This document shows positions 34,690-45,528 of a stretch of DNA of 64,000 bases, one piece after another. Position 1 is the stretch's first letter. Each line of letters opens with the position of its first letter. A model generated the notes under the pieces. That model worked only from the letters and a program-made list of their open reading frames with translations. It was not told the DNA's origin and searched no databases. Source of the DNA: Microvelia longipes (lineage: Eukaryota; Arthropoda; Insecta; Hemiptera; Veliidae); contig JACMZG010001870.1 of the NCBI GenBank assembly GCA_018340805.1, forward strand, positions 54,136,479-54,200,478, in the 5' to 3' direction. Made by a program: the position numbers and the translations under genes.

Positions 34690-34930
34690 ATAGCTGTAAA
34701 GTTATTTTTAGGAGGGAGGAGGATGTCTACTCACTCTCCAAAAACATGGGATCAAACATAACACTATGGAGCACTGTAGAAGATAAAAACAGCTGTGAGC
34801 ACACCTTTTAAAATAAAACAAAACATACAAGGTCCCCTTATATTTACACAGGAAGCCTATAGAGTGAGTAGACTTGTTCTTCTCCTTCCACCCCCTCCCC
34901 TTAAAATGACTTTTAATAGCTGCTCATGGA
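34690..34930. repeat. Diverged inverted repeat of about 240 bp
   Basis: 'AGCTGTAAAGTTATTTTTAG' and 'GATGTCTACTCACTCT' on the left are mirrored by 'AGAGTGAGTAGAC' and 'AAAATGACTTTTAATAGCTG' on the right. Confidence 0.5.
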
Positions 34931-35181
34931 AAAGGTTGTTGAAGTTTGCTTAAGTAGCACTTAGCCTCTAACCCAAACTGTTAAAGTTTGAGCCCTGTCA
35001 GGCCTTGGCACATGACATGTGTCACTTCAATTAGGTATCACAATGAATTTAATTTTAACAGTCAAAATTCTACAATAAAGATTTTGACTTTAATTCAGTT
35101 AGGATCAATCAGTTATAAAAAAAATTAAAACCAAAAATTATAGGAATTGCTGGATATTTTACTTACGAACAAACTAACATG

Positions 35182-36130
35182 TATAGGTGTGGTCTACTCC
35201 CCAGGCCTGTATAGGTGTGGTCTACTCCCCAGGCCTGAATTCGCGATTCAAAGTCCGTAGCAGCGCCACCGTCGCTGATAAGAAATTGATAACGAAAGGG
35301 TGATCGTTGTTAAAGGCCTTATGGGGATTTTCTGGTTTTTCTTATTTGTGACGATTATTTCTTTACATTTTTTATCAAAGTGCTTTAATTTAACTAATTT
35401 TAGGGCGTATGAACTCAGTAGAATCACAATTTCATTGAAAAATAGCGTTTTAATGGGTTGTCACGAGTATTTAAATTGAGTGATAAGAAGATGAAGATCA
35501 TAATATAGTGTTTTATTTTATTTATTGATGTTACTTTTAAATAATTTTAGTTTGCACAAACACACAAAATTACCATTTAATTGCATTAAATTGTTTAAAT
35601 TAGTTGTAACAGGTATTTAAATTAACTGATAAGAAGCTGATTTTCACTGTAATGGTGTTTTAATTTATTAATCATTTTTATTTATGCACTAAAATAATTA
35701 ATAACTCAATAAATTCACTTTTTGTAAAATGTTTGTTTAAATTATCCGTTTAGGTTTTCTATTTCTGGGTTAAATCGGACGAATCCAAGTCTGTAGTGAT
35801 AAGAGCCTGATTCTATATTTAAAATCCTGGAATTATCGAAATATTTATCTACGAAATATTTGCAATTTTTTTAGTACCGATGGTCGTTCTAATAATTTTC
35901 ATCACATTTATCACAAATTAACAAACAATAAATAAATAAAAGAAGAATTTTCAACGGCTCCCATGCTAATCCTATGATTAAAAAATTTTTGATCACCCTT
36001 TCGTTTTCCCGCCATTGATATTGCCAACCTTACAACTATCTCTTTGAATCGCGAATAGGTGTGGTCTACTCCCCAGGCCTGTACAGGTGTGGTCTACTCC
36101 CCAGACCTGTATAGGTGGTCTACTACCCAG
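35182..36130. repeat. 28-bp minisatellite, split by a DNA transposon
   Basis: TATAGGTGTGGTCTACTCCC plus CAGGCCTG is present twice at 35182-35237. It resumes at 36056 with three copies, the last one degenerate. Confidence 0.85.
35240..36055. mobile_element. Tc1/mariner-type non-autonomous element (816 bp) inserted in the minisatellite
   Basis: The ends are exact inverted repeats TTCGCGATTCAAAG / CTTTGAATCGCGAA, with a second conserved subterminal block (ACGAAAGGGTGATC near 35294, inverted near 35993). The right flank is TA and the left flank reads AA where the array would have TA, so a TA duplication with one mutated base is likely. No transposase inside. A fragment of the same family begins at 45503. 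Confidence 0.75.
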
Positions 36131-37394
36131 GAGAGACCACTGTCTACTACAAGTCAAATGTTAGCAAAGTGATTCTGAGAACAGCAGCAGTATCTATTTA
36201 CATTCCACTGCCAGCAACTTTTCAAATCAGGTAGTCATCTAAACCATATATTTAACATTTTCACATAAATATTATTTTCAATGAAATAAAATTAATAATT
36301 TACAATTATTGATTGCATTATATATAAGAATTTTGTAAACTACAGATATGTATTTCCATTTTATAAAAGCAACATACAAATCATTTTAATACATAGTCAG
36401 CTCAAAATTTGATAAAAAACCCGAGCAGCAAATGTTGAGATTAGCCAATCAGAAAGCTGATGAGAAAACAGTTGGTTCTAAGACAATAGTATGGTGAAAT
36501 TAATTGGATAGTTTTCATGAAAATAGAGACTTGATATGCTTTGTTGACTTTGAAACATGTTGAGGTAAGAATGCTGTTGATTGTCACCACCAGAGTTATA
36601 ACATTTTTTTTAATTCATCAACTGATTGGGTAACTCTTGAGGTGGTTTCTTCTCACTTTGCAATCTCTATAACATCAAACAGCTACGTGACGTGTATAAA
36701 ACCAGCACCATAAGGTTCAATGACACTAGTTAGCTCTATAAAACAATCACCTTATTTCAAGTTCTCTAAGAGACAAATAGTTTAGCTGCAGACCACAGAG
36801 TTATTACTCAAAAATTTATTGGTTTACAATAATGGTAAAAAGCTTTACATTAATGGTAAAAGATTGCCATACAATCATAATGTGCCACATTATGTCTGCC
36901 ACACATATCTGTAGAGTCATGTTGCCCTTTTAGGTTTGATGTGAGGTGATGCAATAAAATCATGAAATATGCAAATATAAAGTACAAATAAATATCTCTT
37001 TACAACATTTCATGCCTCAATTAAAAATACTAAAAACAAAATACATTTTTGATTGAAACAAATAAATATAAATATATATATTTTTGTTAAAACGTACAAT
37101 ATATACAACAAATAAATATAAATATTTTTTTATCGTTTACATACAAAAATAGACAAAACAAGTGGTAGGGGAGCTACCAGGAGGGATGAGAACAAGCAGA
37201 GAGTAAAGATCATGGAGCAGTCAGAGAGAATGTATTTCATGCTTTCTCAGCTTATTCTCTTTAAACAAGAGATGCCAGGCAAATAGAAAAACTATTGTCT
37301 TTAAAATAAAATTGTATCCATTATTCCATTACAGGTGTTTTCAAGATATCCACAGTCATCTTTACACATTGTATATTTTAGCAAATTTCCTTAT
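36131..37394. other. Intergenic sequence, no gene seen
   Basis: AT-rich. A reverse-strand AATAAA (TTTATT near 36812) could serve GID4 transcripts but is far from the stop; not proven. Confidence 0.5.
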
Positions 37395-37407
37395 AAAATT
37401 ATAAGGT

Positions 37408-37423
37408 ATATAATATATATATA

Positions 37424-37475
<52 letters not shown>

Positions 37476-37480
37476 ATATG
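37408..37480. repeat. (TA)n microsatellite
   Basis: Simple-sequence run with ATAT/TATAATA interruptions. Confidence 0.95.
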
Positions 37481-37924
37481 TATATATTTAAGTGTGTGTG
37501 AGTTACAATCACGTGCTATCTCTCAAACAGCTAAATATTTTATAATCGAACTTGGCACAAAAATCAACAGTAGGGAGGAGAGGACACAAACCCTGTTAAA
37601 ACACAGAAGGATGCATTTCAAAAGGAATTGGCTTAGCATGCGGACAGACCTCCTTGCCAACATTTAAAAAAATCATACTATCAAATTATAAATTATCATA
37701 AGATACATGCTGAGTGAGTGTAACCTACACAGCATGGCACTCCTCCAGACAATACCTACCTTATAGGCAAGTATTAACTGTTAACATTGATTCTCCTCAA
37801 GTAATATCCAAGACAAGTAGAGATGTGTAGTTTGATCTGACAGTTTGGTAACTATACCAGATAGATTGATAAGGTTCTGTTATGTCAGACAGTTTGGTAA
37901 TGTTAAGTATAGTAATAGTGGAAC
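37481..37924. other. Intergenic sequence, no gene seen
   Basis: Nothing recognised apart from 'cagacagtttggtaa' repeated twice at 37840-37900. Confidence 0.5.
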
Positions 37925-38080
37925 CACTAGCGCTGGGCCGGCCATGACACTAACAGTTCAAACACTAGCGGTGGGCCAGCCATGACACTAACAGTTCAAA
38001 CACTAACGCTGGGCCGGCCATGACAGTAAAGGTGCAAACACTAGCGTTGGGCCGGCCATGACAGTAACAGTGCTATCACT
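37925..38080. repeat. 38-bp minisatellite, four copies
   Basis: The unit is CACTAGCGCTGGGCCGGCCA plus TGACACTAACAGTTCAAA, about 0.5 kb downstream of the GID4 stop. Three of the four copies keep the 8-bp palindrome GGCCGGCC. Confidence 0.85.
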
Positions 38081-38561
38081 AGCTCTAGGTTGAAATAACA
38101 AATTGGAAACTACATGGTGGTCTGAATATAGTTACAAAGGTTGGTGACGTAGTTTACTAACTGGCCTTATATATTTCTTTAACTACTTGACTAATATTAC
38201 TACTGATTTCTTGTTTAGCAAGTCGTCCATTATCAAGCAAACAAATTAGAAACCATAGGGAAATAGATACTTTGATTAAAGATAATAAAATAGAGTCAAA
38301 TCAACAACTGAAGAGAAGCACAAAAACAATGCTGTGTAAGGAAACAGTGGAATACAATCCCTCCTGAATAGCTCCATTATCTGACCATCTCTGTTATATT
38401 TTAGTTTTTTAAAACCAACTTTTTCTGCTAAACTGTATCAATGTTGCTCACAGCTCACCAGGTAAGCCTGATTCTGTAACATACACCCCTAAGTTGCAAC
38501 TTGGCTGCAAGTAAGGAGAGAGTGGTGGAGGTGGACACCTGTAAAGAAGAGTTTGAGAAAT

Positions 38562-38625
38562 TCATCTGAACTCGTATATCTGGGTGCTGTGCTCCGACAT
38601 GTGTGTCAGTGTTAGAGACTGGTAC
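38562..38625 (-). CDS. GID4: GID4, exon 4 (C-terminal 20 residues and stop)
   Basis: The acceptor TTGCAG is followed by G, which completes an ATG (Met) codon with the AT at the end of exon 3. The exon then reads YQSLTLTHMSEHSTQIYEFR and ends in TGA. Human GID4 ends [20 protein letters not shown], so the assignment is secure. The residue just before YQSL is Met here, where the human protein has Trp. Confidence 0.93.
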
Positions 38626-38904
38626 CTGCAACAGTCACACCAATGACAACCAATCAGTAGGAGAATGTAATGTAACAGTAATTTACTATCTATAGTAACT
38701 CGATAATCCATCATATTAAATGGTTAGAGACCACAGTATTCAAAATTATGAGTTTTATTTAGATTGGAGTAACAAATAAATTGTTGTAAACCTTGTAAAT
38801 TTCTAGGAATTTGCCACACTCAGAGCTTAGAAAGAACACTGTTTAAGATTTTTGAACTAGTGAAAATACTTTGTGTGCACTACCTGTTTTAGAAACAAAG
38901 TTTA

Positions 38905-39103
38905 GTATAACCAACAGGATAATTATGGGGATGTCCTTTGAAGAATACAGACAAAATGAGTTACGAGCAGTGCATGATAATTGAGTTACTGCTAAGGTTC
39001 TGAAGCATAAACTGGAACCTTAAGCAAGAAATGGGTTGTTAAGCATGAAAACGCGCATTCCAAAGGATATTCACCCGACATCCGAACCACTGTGCCAGCT
39101 TTT
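38905..39103 (-). mobile_element. SINE-like copy, reverse, in GID4 intron 3
   Basis: It runs from AACAGGATAATTATGGGGATG through 'gagttacgagcagtgcatgataattgag' to CCACTGTGCCAGC, the reverse of the copy at 40230. Confidence 0.55.
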
Positions 39104-39344
39104 TTTTTCTTTGATCACAGTACATAATGCTATGAATACAATCTTCATACCAATCCTCAAGTCAAATATTGTTTCTTAATATTCACAACCACTAATCTTG
39201 CAAGTTGTTTGAAGCAGAAATGGTCGTGAGATTAGCTTGTAAAGAATTTCTTTTATCATCATCAACTCACATCTCAATCATACAATTCTGTAAAAGTAAC
39301 AACTTAATATTAAAAGTAAAGTAATACAACGACAGAAAACTTAC

Positions 39345-39577
39345 ATCTCAGAGCTCCTATGGTAGTAATAGCCCTCTATGGTGGCTGTAGATTTCTGAAA
39401 GCAGATGTAGTAGAAGCCAGCGAAGGAGGCTCCGTTGATATCCTTGATGGTGTGATCAGGGACGAGGAAGTGCTCCTTCCACCTCATAAACACAAAGTCT
39501 GTGTTAGTGATCTCTTCGTAATCGAATGTGTCTGAGTTGAACGTCTTGGCGTACTGACAGAACGATGAAAATTTACT
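39345..39577 (-). CDS. GID4: GID4, exon 3 (core of the beta-barrel)
   Basis: The acceptor TTTTTGTAG precedes [20 protein letters not shown]. The exon continues through '[20 protein letters not shown]', '[15 protein letters not shown]' and '[11 protein letters not shown]'. The donor is GAGAT|GTAAGT (two bases over). It is the most conserved part of the Vid24/GID4 barrel that binds N-terminal degrons; no deletion or stop against the vertebrate protein. Confidence 0.95.
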
Positions 39578-40200
39578 CTACAAAAATAAACAAACAACTT
39601 GTTCAACAATTTATTCATCCTGTGTTTCCTCAACTTACAATAAATGTAATTATTTTTATTTTACAAAAATTTTCTCTGATAGTTCATTCTAAAAGAACTA
39701 TCCAATGAAATGTATGTTTTTTTATTCTTATTCACTATAAGCACACCACATCACACCTGAGTAAGGAAAATAGAAACAGAGCAGATGGAGAAGCAAACTC
39801 TGGCTGGAATTGACATTACTCATCAATGTCAATTCTAAAGCTGAATTGACAGGTATAGAGCAAAGTGGATTATACTCCTCTAACCATAACCTGCCGGAAA
39901 CTCTGGTTGCTCGGAAACTTAAGAAACAAGTTGTTAAGGGAAAGAAATTATATCTTTCGTTAACTACATGCAACAATATTTTTAGTTCTGAAAACCTCTC
40001 TAGCTGTTTTAACTTGACTCAACAAACAAAAAGTGAAACCCCAGAAAAATAATTATAAATTTTATAAAGGTGTTTCCCTAAGTCAGGAGTGAGGTGACGT
40101 CCTCGCCTCTGCTCAGAAATACAAACAGTATAATTTAAAGGCAACTATACGTGTAAAGTAAATAAAGCTACTAAGCATGCAACTAATATAAAATATCTCC
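39578..40200 (-). other. GID4 intron 2, no gene seen
   Basis: Frames of about 80 codons open on both strands near 39730-40050, with no recognisable product. Confidence 0.5.
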
Positions 40201-41185
40201 TCGGTAAATATAATAATTCTTGTGTGGTGGTCCGCATTTCGGGCCAATTTCCTTTGGATGCGTGTTTCCGTGCTTAACAGCAATCCTGGTTGGAATGATA
40301 ATTTTTATAGTTTTTACATGACATAAGTTTACAACTACTAAATAAATAATTCTAGCGCAGTAGCCCGCTGTCAGAAGAATTTAATTTAGAATGCGTGTTT
40401 CCGTGGTTAACAACCCATTTCTTGCTTAAGGTTCTGGTTCATGCTTTAAAACCTAAGCAGTTACTCAATTGTCAACCACTGCTTGTAACTCATTTTGTCT
40501 GTATTTTTCAAAAGAAATGCGCTAAAACCTTTAAAGATAACAGACTAAGCTTAAAGATAAGTAACTAAGCTTTAAACTAGTGCAAATAATAGTGCGTACT
40601 TCTAATTTTAGAGGCATAGTTTTGTACAACCAACAGGATAATTATGCGCATTTCCTTTGACAATTGACGAGCAGTGCTTGACAATTAAGTAACTGCTAAG
40701 GTTCTAAAGCATGAACCGGAACCTTAAGCAAGAAATGGGTTGTTTAGCAAGGAAACACGCATTCTAAATGAAATTCGCCCGACAGCAGACCACCGCGCCG
40801 GAATTATTTATTTACTAGTTGTAAACTTATATAATGTAAAAAGCACGGAAACACGCATCCAAAGGAAATTCGCCCGACATGCGGACCACGGCGCCAGAAT
40901 TATTTTTAGTTGTAAACTTATATTAGGTAAAAAACGATAAAAAATTATTGTCCCTACTAGGATTTGAACCCAGGTACTCTGGATTTGAGAGCTCGCATCC
41001 AAAGGAAATTCGCCCCCTCATGCGGACCACCGCGCCAGAATTATTTTCTAGTTGTAAACTTATATTTAGTAAAAAAAAAACGATAAAAAATTATCAACCC
41101 TTCCAGGATGTGAACCCAGGTACCCTGAGTTTGAGTGGTCGTATTGACTCCGGACCACTGCCATTCAACTCAGAGGCCCATTTTC
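40201..41185 (-). mobile_element. Cluster of SINE-like copies with a tRNA-derived head
   Basis: Forward segment at about 40230-40530 (GTGGTCCGC ... TGTATTTTTCAAAAGAAAT); reverse segments at 40640-40800, 40845-40990 and 41000-41185. On the - strand 41178-41104 shows a tRNA-like head with an A-box-like TGGCAGTGGTC, a B box GGTTCACATCC about 40 nt later, and then ATAATTTTTTATCG and a body ending in 'TATAAGTTTACAACTAG'. A second B box GGTTCAAATCC lies at about 40970. It looks like several partial copies in tandem. Confidence 0.6.
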
Positions 41186-41726
41186 TATGAAATTAGGATT
41201 AACACAGCATAGAACTAAAAATCTTTCAGTTTTAATTTGTTATTCGGTCTGACCAGTTCATTTGTGAAACTTTTTATTTGTTTGTAAATCGAGTTTATAA
41301 AAATGTCAAAACGGAAATCGCTGTCCCTTTCTGAAAAAATCAATTGATTAAAAGATTCTTATGATGGAGGATGGAGTCAAAAACAAAGACTTGTCTCTGA
41401 AGTATAAAACCGCTTCTAGTTCTTTATCAACAATTTAAAAAATCGGAAATCTATACTTAGGTTATACGAAACGAGTAGCGATTTAAAAAAAAAGTTCTCG
41501 AGTATGCAAGTACGAAGACATTGATGACACAATTTTACAGTGGGTGACAATGTTAAGGAACAAACATATGCCTGTGACAGGACCGCTAATAAAAAAAAGC
41601 TGCTGAATATGCAACTGCAATGTTATTATTCATCTTATATATCCATTAAAATATCATAAAATAGTACAGAGTTATTTTTTTTTTCAATTTCTATACAACG
41701 AAATTTCTATATAACGAATTTTTTCT

Positions 41727-42345
<619 letters not shown>

Positions 42346-42362
42346 AGATTAAGTAAATTTAC

Positions 42363-42530
42363 CCAGTGCTTTTTGTCGACGTCTTCATCAGCCTCCCACT
42401 TTCTCGTGAGAAATGGATATTTCTTACTAATAATTTCTCCATCAAAGAAAGTCGTTAGAGTTGGAAATTCTTCCGTTAAACCCTTGATTTTAAGATAACC
42501 ACACAGGTAAGAGTTTTCTTCATCTACGAA
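42363..42530 (-). CDS. GID4: GID4, exon 2 (56 codons)
   Basis: The acceptor TTTTGATAG precedes [20 protein letters not shown]. The exon continues '[20 protein letters not shown]' and '[15 protein letters not shown]', with donor TGG|GTAAAT. It aligns without gaps to human [20 protein letters not shown] and the following residues. Phase 0 at both ends. Confidence 0.95.
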
Positions 42531-42611
42531 CTATCAAAACAATAACAAACATTATAATTATAATAACTGTAAAAACAAAATAAATAGTCAAAACAAAGAG
42601 GGCAAAAATAA

Positions 42612-42789
42612 TATAGCTATTAGGTAATACTAACCAGGATACTGTCATGTCATTACACTTCTCTATTTAATAATACTAACCAGGATACTGTCATGTCATT
42701 ACACTTCTCTATTAAATAATACTAACCAGGATACTGACATGTAATTACAGATCTCTATTAGATAATACTAACCAGGATACTGTCAACAA
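42612..42789. repeat. 46-bp minisatellite in GID4 intron 1, left part
   Basis: Four copies of GATAATACTAACCAGGATAC plus TGTCATGTCATTACAGTTCTCTATTA (given in two pieces). The array is cut after 'ggatactgtca' by a retrotransposon piece. Confidence 0.85.
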
Positions 42790-43455
42790 CATCAATTTCC
42801 TTGGAATACACCTTGATAACAAACTAACGTGGAAATTCCATATAGAATACCTTGAAAAGAAAATATCAAAAATATCTGTATGTCTGTAGAAAGCTAAAAA
42901 ATATGTAACGTGGATATCCTAATGATGGTTTATAGAGCTATGGTGGAAAGCCGGTTGTCATATGGCATCCTGATATGGGGCCATGTAAACACTAACAAGC
43001 TGTTAGTATTACAAAAGAAATCATTAGAATTATAGGAGGATACGCAATAAGGAACATTGTAAGCCTTATTTAAAAGCTTTAAAATAATGACCGTTTATAA
43101 TCTATTTATATATAATTCACTCATATATACCAAATCAATTGAAAATAATTTAAATAAAAATGGACACTATCACACATATGACACCAGAAATAGAAATGCT
43201 CTAGCAATACCCGAGCATAGACTTGAAAAATCAAAGGTGGGGCATGGTGTGATGGGAGTCAATCTTTATAAGGCTTTACCAGAAAGTCTAAAGAAACTAA
43301 GTTTAAAGAATTTAAAAAAGAAATTAAATATTTACTAACAGAAAATCCTTTTTACTCTAAAGAAGAGTACTATGAAAAGTGTAAAAAATTGTAATTTAAA
43401 TTTATTTTTGACTCATCTCTATTGTTAAACTAACTTACGTTAGATTTTTTCTTAA
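42790..43455 (+). mobile_element. Non-LTR retrotransposon 3' piece inside the minisatellite
   Basis: + strand reads 'INFLGIHLDNKLTWKFHIEY', then, in other frames, 'MVYRAMVESRLSYGILIWG'-like residues, and the frame 43087-43338 with 'YHTYDTRNRNALAIPEHRLE' and 'SKVGHGVMGVNLYKALPESL'. It ends 'ENPFYSKEEYYEKCKKL' after a frameshift. This is the post-reverse-transcriptase part of a LINE ORF2, related to the element at 19651. GTCA at both junctions may be a target-site duplication. Confidence 0.75.
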
Positions 43456-44046
43456 TGAGAGTAGTAACCTTTGTCATGTCATTACAGTTCTCTATTAGAT
43501 AATACTAACCAGGATAAAGACATGTTATTACACTTCTCTATTAGATAATACTAACCAGGATACTGACATGTTATTACACTTCTCTATTACTAACCAGATA
43601 CACTAACCAGACTCATGTCATACAGTTCTCTATTAGATAATACTAACCAGGACACTGGCATGTCATTACACTTCTCTATTAGATAATACTAACCAGGATA
43701 CTATGTCATTACCTTCTCTATTAGATAATACTAACCAGGATACTGACATGTCATTACAGTTCTCTATTAGATAATACTAACCAGGATACTGTCATGTCAT
43801 TACAGTTCTCTATTAGATAATACTAACCAGGATACTAAAATGACATTACATTTCTCTGTTAGATAATACTAACCAGGATACTAAAATGACATTACATTTA
43901 TCTGTTAGATAATACTAACCATGATACTGATATGTCATTACAGTTCTCTATTAGATAATACTAACCAGGATACTGTCATGTCATTACACTTCTCTATTCA
44001 ATAATACTAACCAGGATCCTGTCATGTCATTACACTTCTCTATTTA
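43456..44046. repeat. 46-bp minisatellite in GID4 intron 1, right part
   Basis: About 13 copies of the same unit as at 42612, some with deletions (43585-43625, 43695-43710). Confidence 0.9.
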
Positions 44047-44320
44047 ATATTAATTATTATTATTTATATTAATATATTATATATTATTATTTTATTATTA
44101 TATTATTATATATATTATATATTATTATTATAATTATTATTATTATTTATATTATAATAATTATAAAATATTATAATTATAATTAATTATAATTATAATA
44201 ATAAATTATATATATTATAATAATATATTATATATAATTAATTATATAATTATTATATACAATTATATTAATATATTAATATTAATATATTAATATATAA
44301 TACATTAATATATTAATGTC
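44047..44320. repeat. AT-only low-complexity tract
   Basis: About 270 bp almost purely A and T (TATTATTA, AATTATAT), directly after the minisatellite. Confidence 0.95.
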
Positions 44321-44767
44321 TCTAAAGGTACATACAGCATATTGGGGGACCCATTAAGATTTCATCTCCCTAGTTCTAGCGTATGCGATCAGATCCCCTC
44401 CGCATGGTTCATACAGCAAATATTACCGTAATGAGAGATCATATGCCATACGATACGCGGATCTAGAAGTGTGTGTGAATGTACTAAATGTATTGAGATA
44501 GGAATTACCCCTCTAGTATATATCTCTATGGACGGTTATAAAAGACTGTCATGCCTCCTGGCGGATTTTTTTTTGGCAGTACACGATTTAAGGGTTCTAG
44601 CGGGGAAAACGAGCTCCACAACTTGTTATATTTAAAAAACTTTGGTGACAACAAAATGCAAATGTTGACCAAAGCAACCTTATCACAATGCACTTTCCTA
44701 CTCCACCTGCAAGTTATGCAATAGACTCAACCTAATATTACATGAAATATCTAGCCATCATATTCAC
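44321..44767 (-). other. Start of GID4 intron 1, no gene seen
   Basis: Normal base composition at 44330-44600 and no known element recognised. Confidence 0.5.
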
Positions 44768-44914
44768 CTGCAAAACGACTTCAACTTCATAGCTGTTTCC
44801 TTTGGATTTCTGATGTCCCTGAAATCTGGAACCGTTGTATAAAAGTGATCTAGAAACTCCAGGTTGCTTGGAATTAGCTGGTGGTGGAGGCACTATTTCC
44901 ACTTTAACTGGCAT
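44768..44914 (-). CDS. GID4: GID4, exon 1: substrate receptor of the GID/CTLH E3 ubiquitin ligase (Vid24 family)
   Basis: GID4 is the exchangeable receptor of the GID/CTLH complex. Its beta-barrel binds N-terminal degrons (Pro/N-degrons in the best-known cases) and brings targets to the RING subunits. This exon reads [20 protein letters not shown], then '[20 protein letters not shown]' and 'SYEVEVVLQ', with donor CAG|GTGAAT. Human GID4 has MPVRTECPPP... and '[33 protein letters not shown]' split elsewhere, so the MPV start is preferred. An in-frame Met at 44956 would add 14 residues. Total from MPV is about 203 residues in four exons, close to the human core. All splice phases agree and there is no stop, so the gene looks intact and convergent with uex. 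Confidence 0.95.
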
Positions 44915-44956
44915 CTCCCGCCCGAAGCGCACCAGAACAACTCGCTCCAACACCAA

Positions 44957-45502
44957 CTAACTTTAATCACTTAAGTTTTCACTTTAAAATAAAAAAAGAA
45001 ACAATTTCGCAAAACTAAGAACTTTGATAAAATCGACGAAAACTTCTTCTTCTTCTTCTTCTTTTTTTTTTTTGTCTTTAACTTAATATGTTCGACATTA
45101 CTCACTGTTTATAAGCCATCTTTTTATTTGTTTTTATTTTTTATTTTTTTTTTTTTTGGAGCCATAGGACCTCTTCTTTTTAATACGACGAAAACTTTCA
45201 ACTGACAAAACTTGATTGACAGCAAAATAACCAAAGAGCTTTTCATAATAGATGGATCAGCTTTCAGAAACAAAAATATTTTTAAACTAAAAAAGAATTA
45301 TTATGATACAATCTCACTAATTGTAACCAAAATAATTACCAAACATACAATTTTAGATACCTATATCTGAATAATTGATTAAATGTCGGTTACAGTCACG
45401 TTTAACCAAAGAAATTTAATTTAACGACTCATCTATTTTTTTAAACTCTATAATAATGACGTCATTATTTTTACTACTATTACAGTTTAGCCAACCTAAC
45501 TA
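44957..45502 (-). promoter_or_regulatory. GID4 upstream region with a perfect CRE-type palindrome at 45452-45469
   Basis: AATAATGACGTCATTATT is an 18-bp perfect palindrome centred on the TGACGTCA consensus bound by CREB/ATF factors, about 0.5 kb upstream of the GID4 start codon. A CTT/T-rich tract (45043-45072) and a T-rich tract (45130-45157) lie between. No TATA box or initiator can be fixed by eye, so the promoter itself is inferred. Confidence 0.4.
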
Positions 45503-45528
45503 TTCGCGATTCAAAGTCCGTAGCAGCA
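45503..45528. mobile_element. Solo end of the TTCGCGATTCAAAG transposon family
   Basis: TTCGCGATTCAAAGTCCGTA plus GCAGC is identical to the left end of the element at 35240 and is preceded by TA. No right end was seen nearby, so it is truncated or decayed. Confidence 0.65.

Noticed and set aside
43456..44046. TACTAAC branch-point motifs in the 46-bp repeat
   Set aside because: They are on the strand opposite to GID4 transcription and recur because the repeat is tandem.
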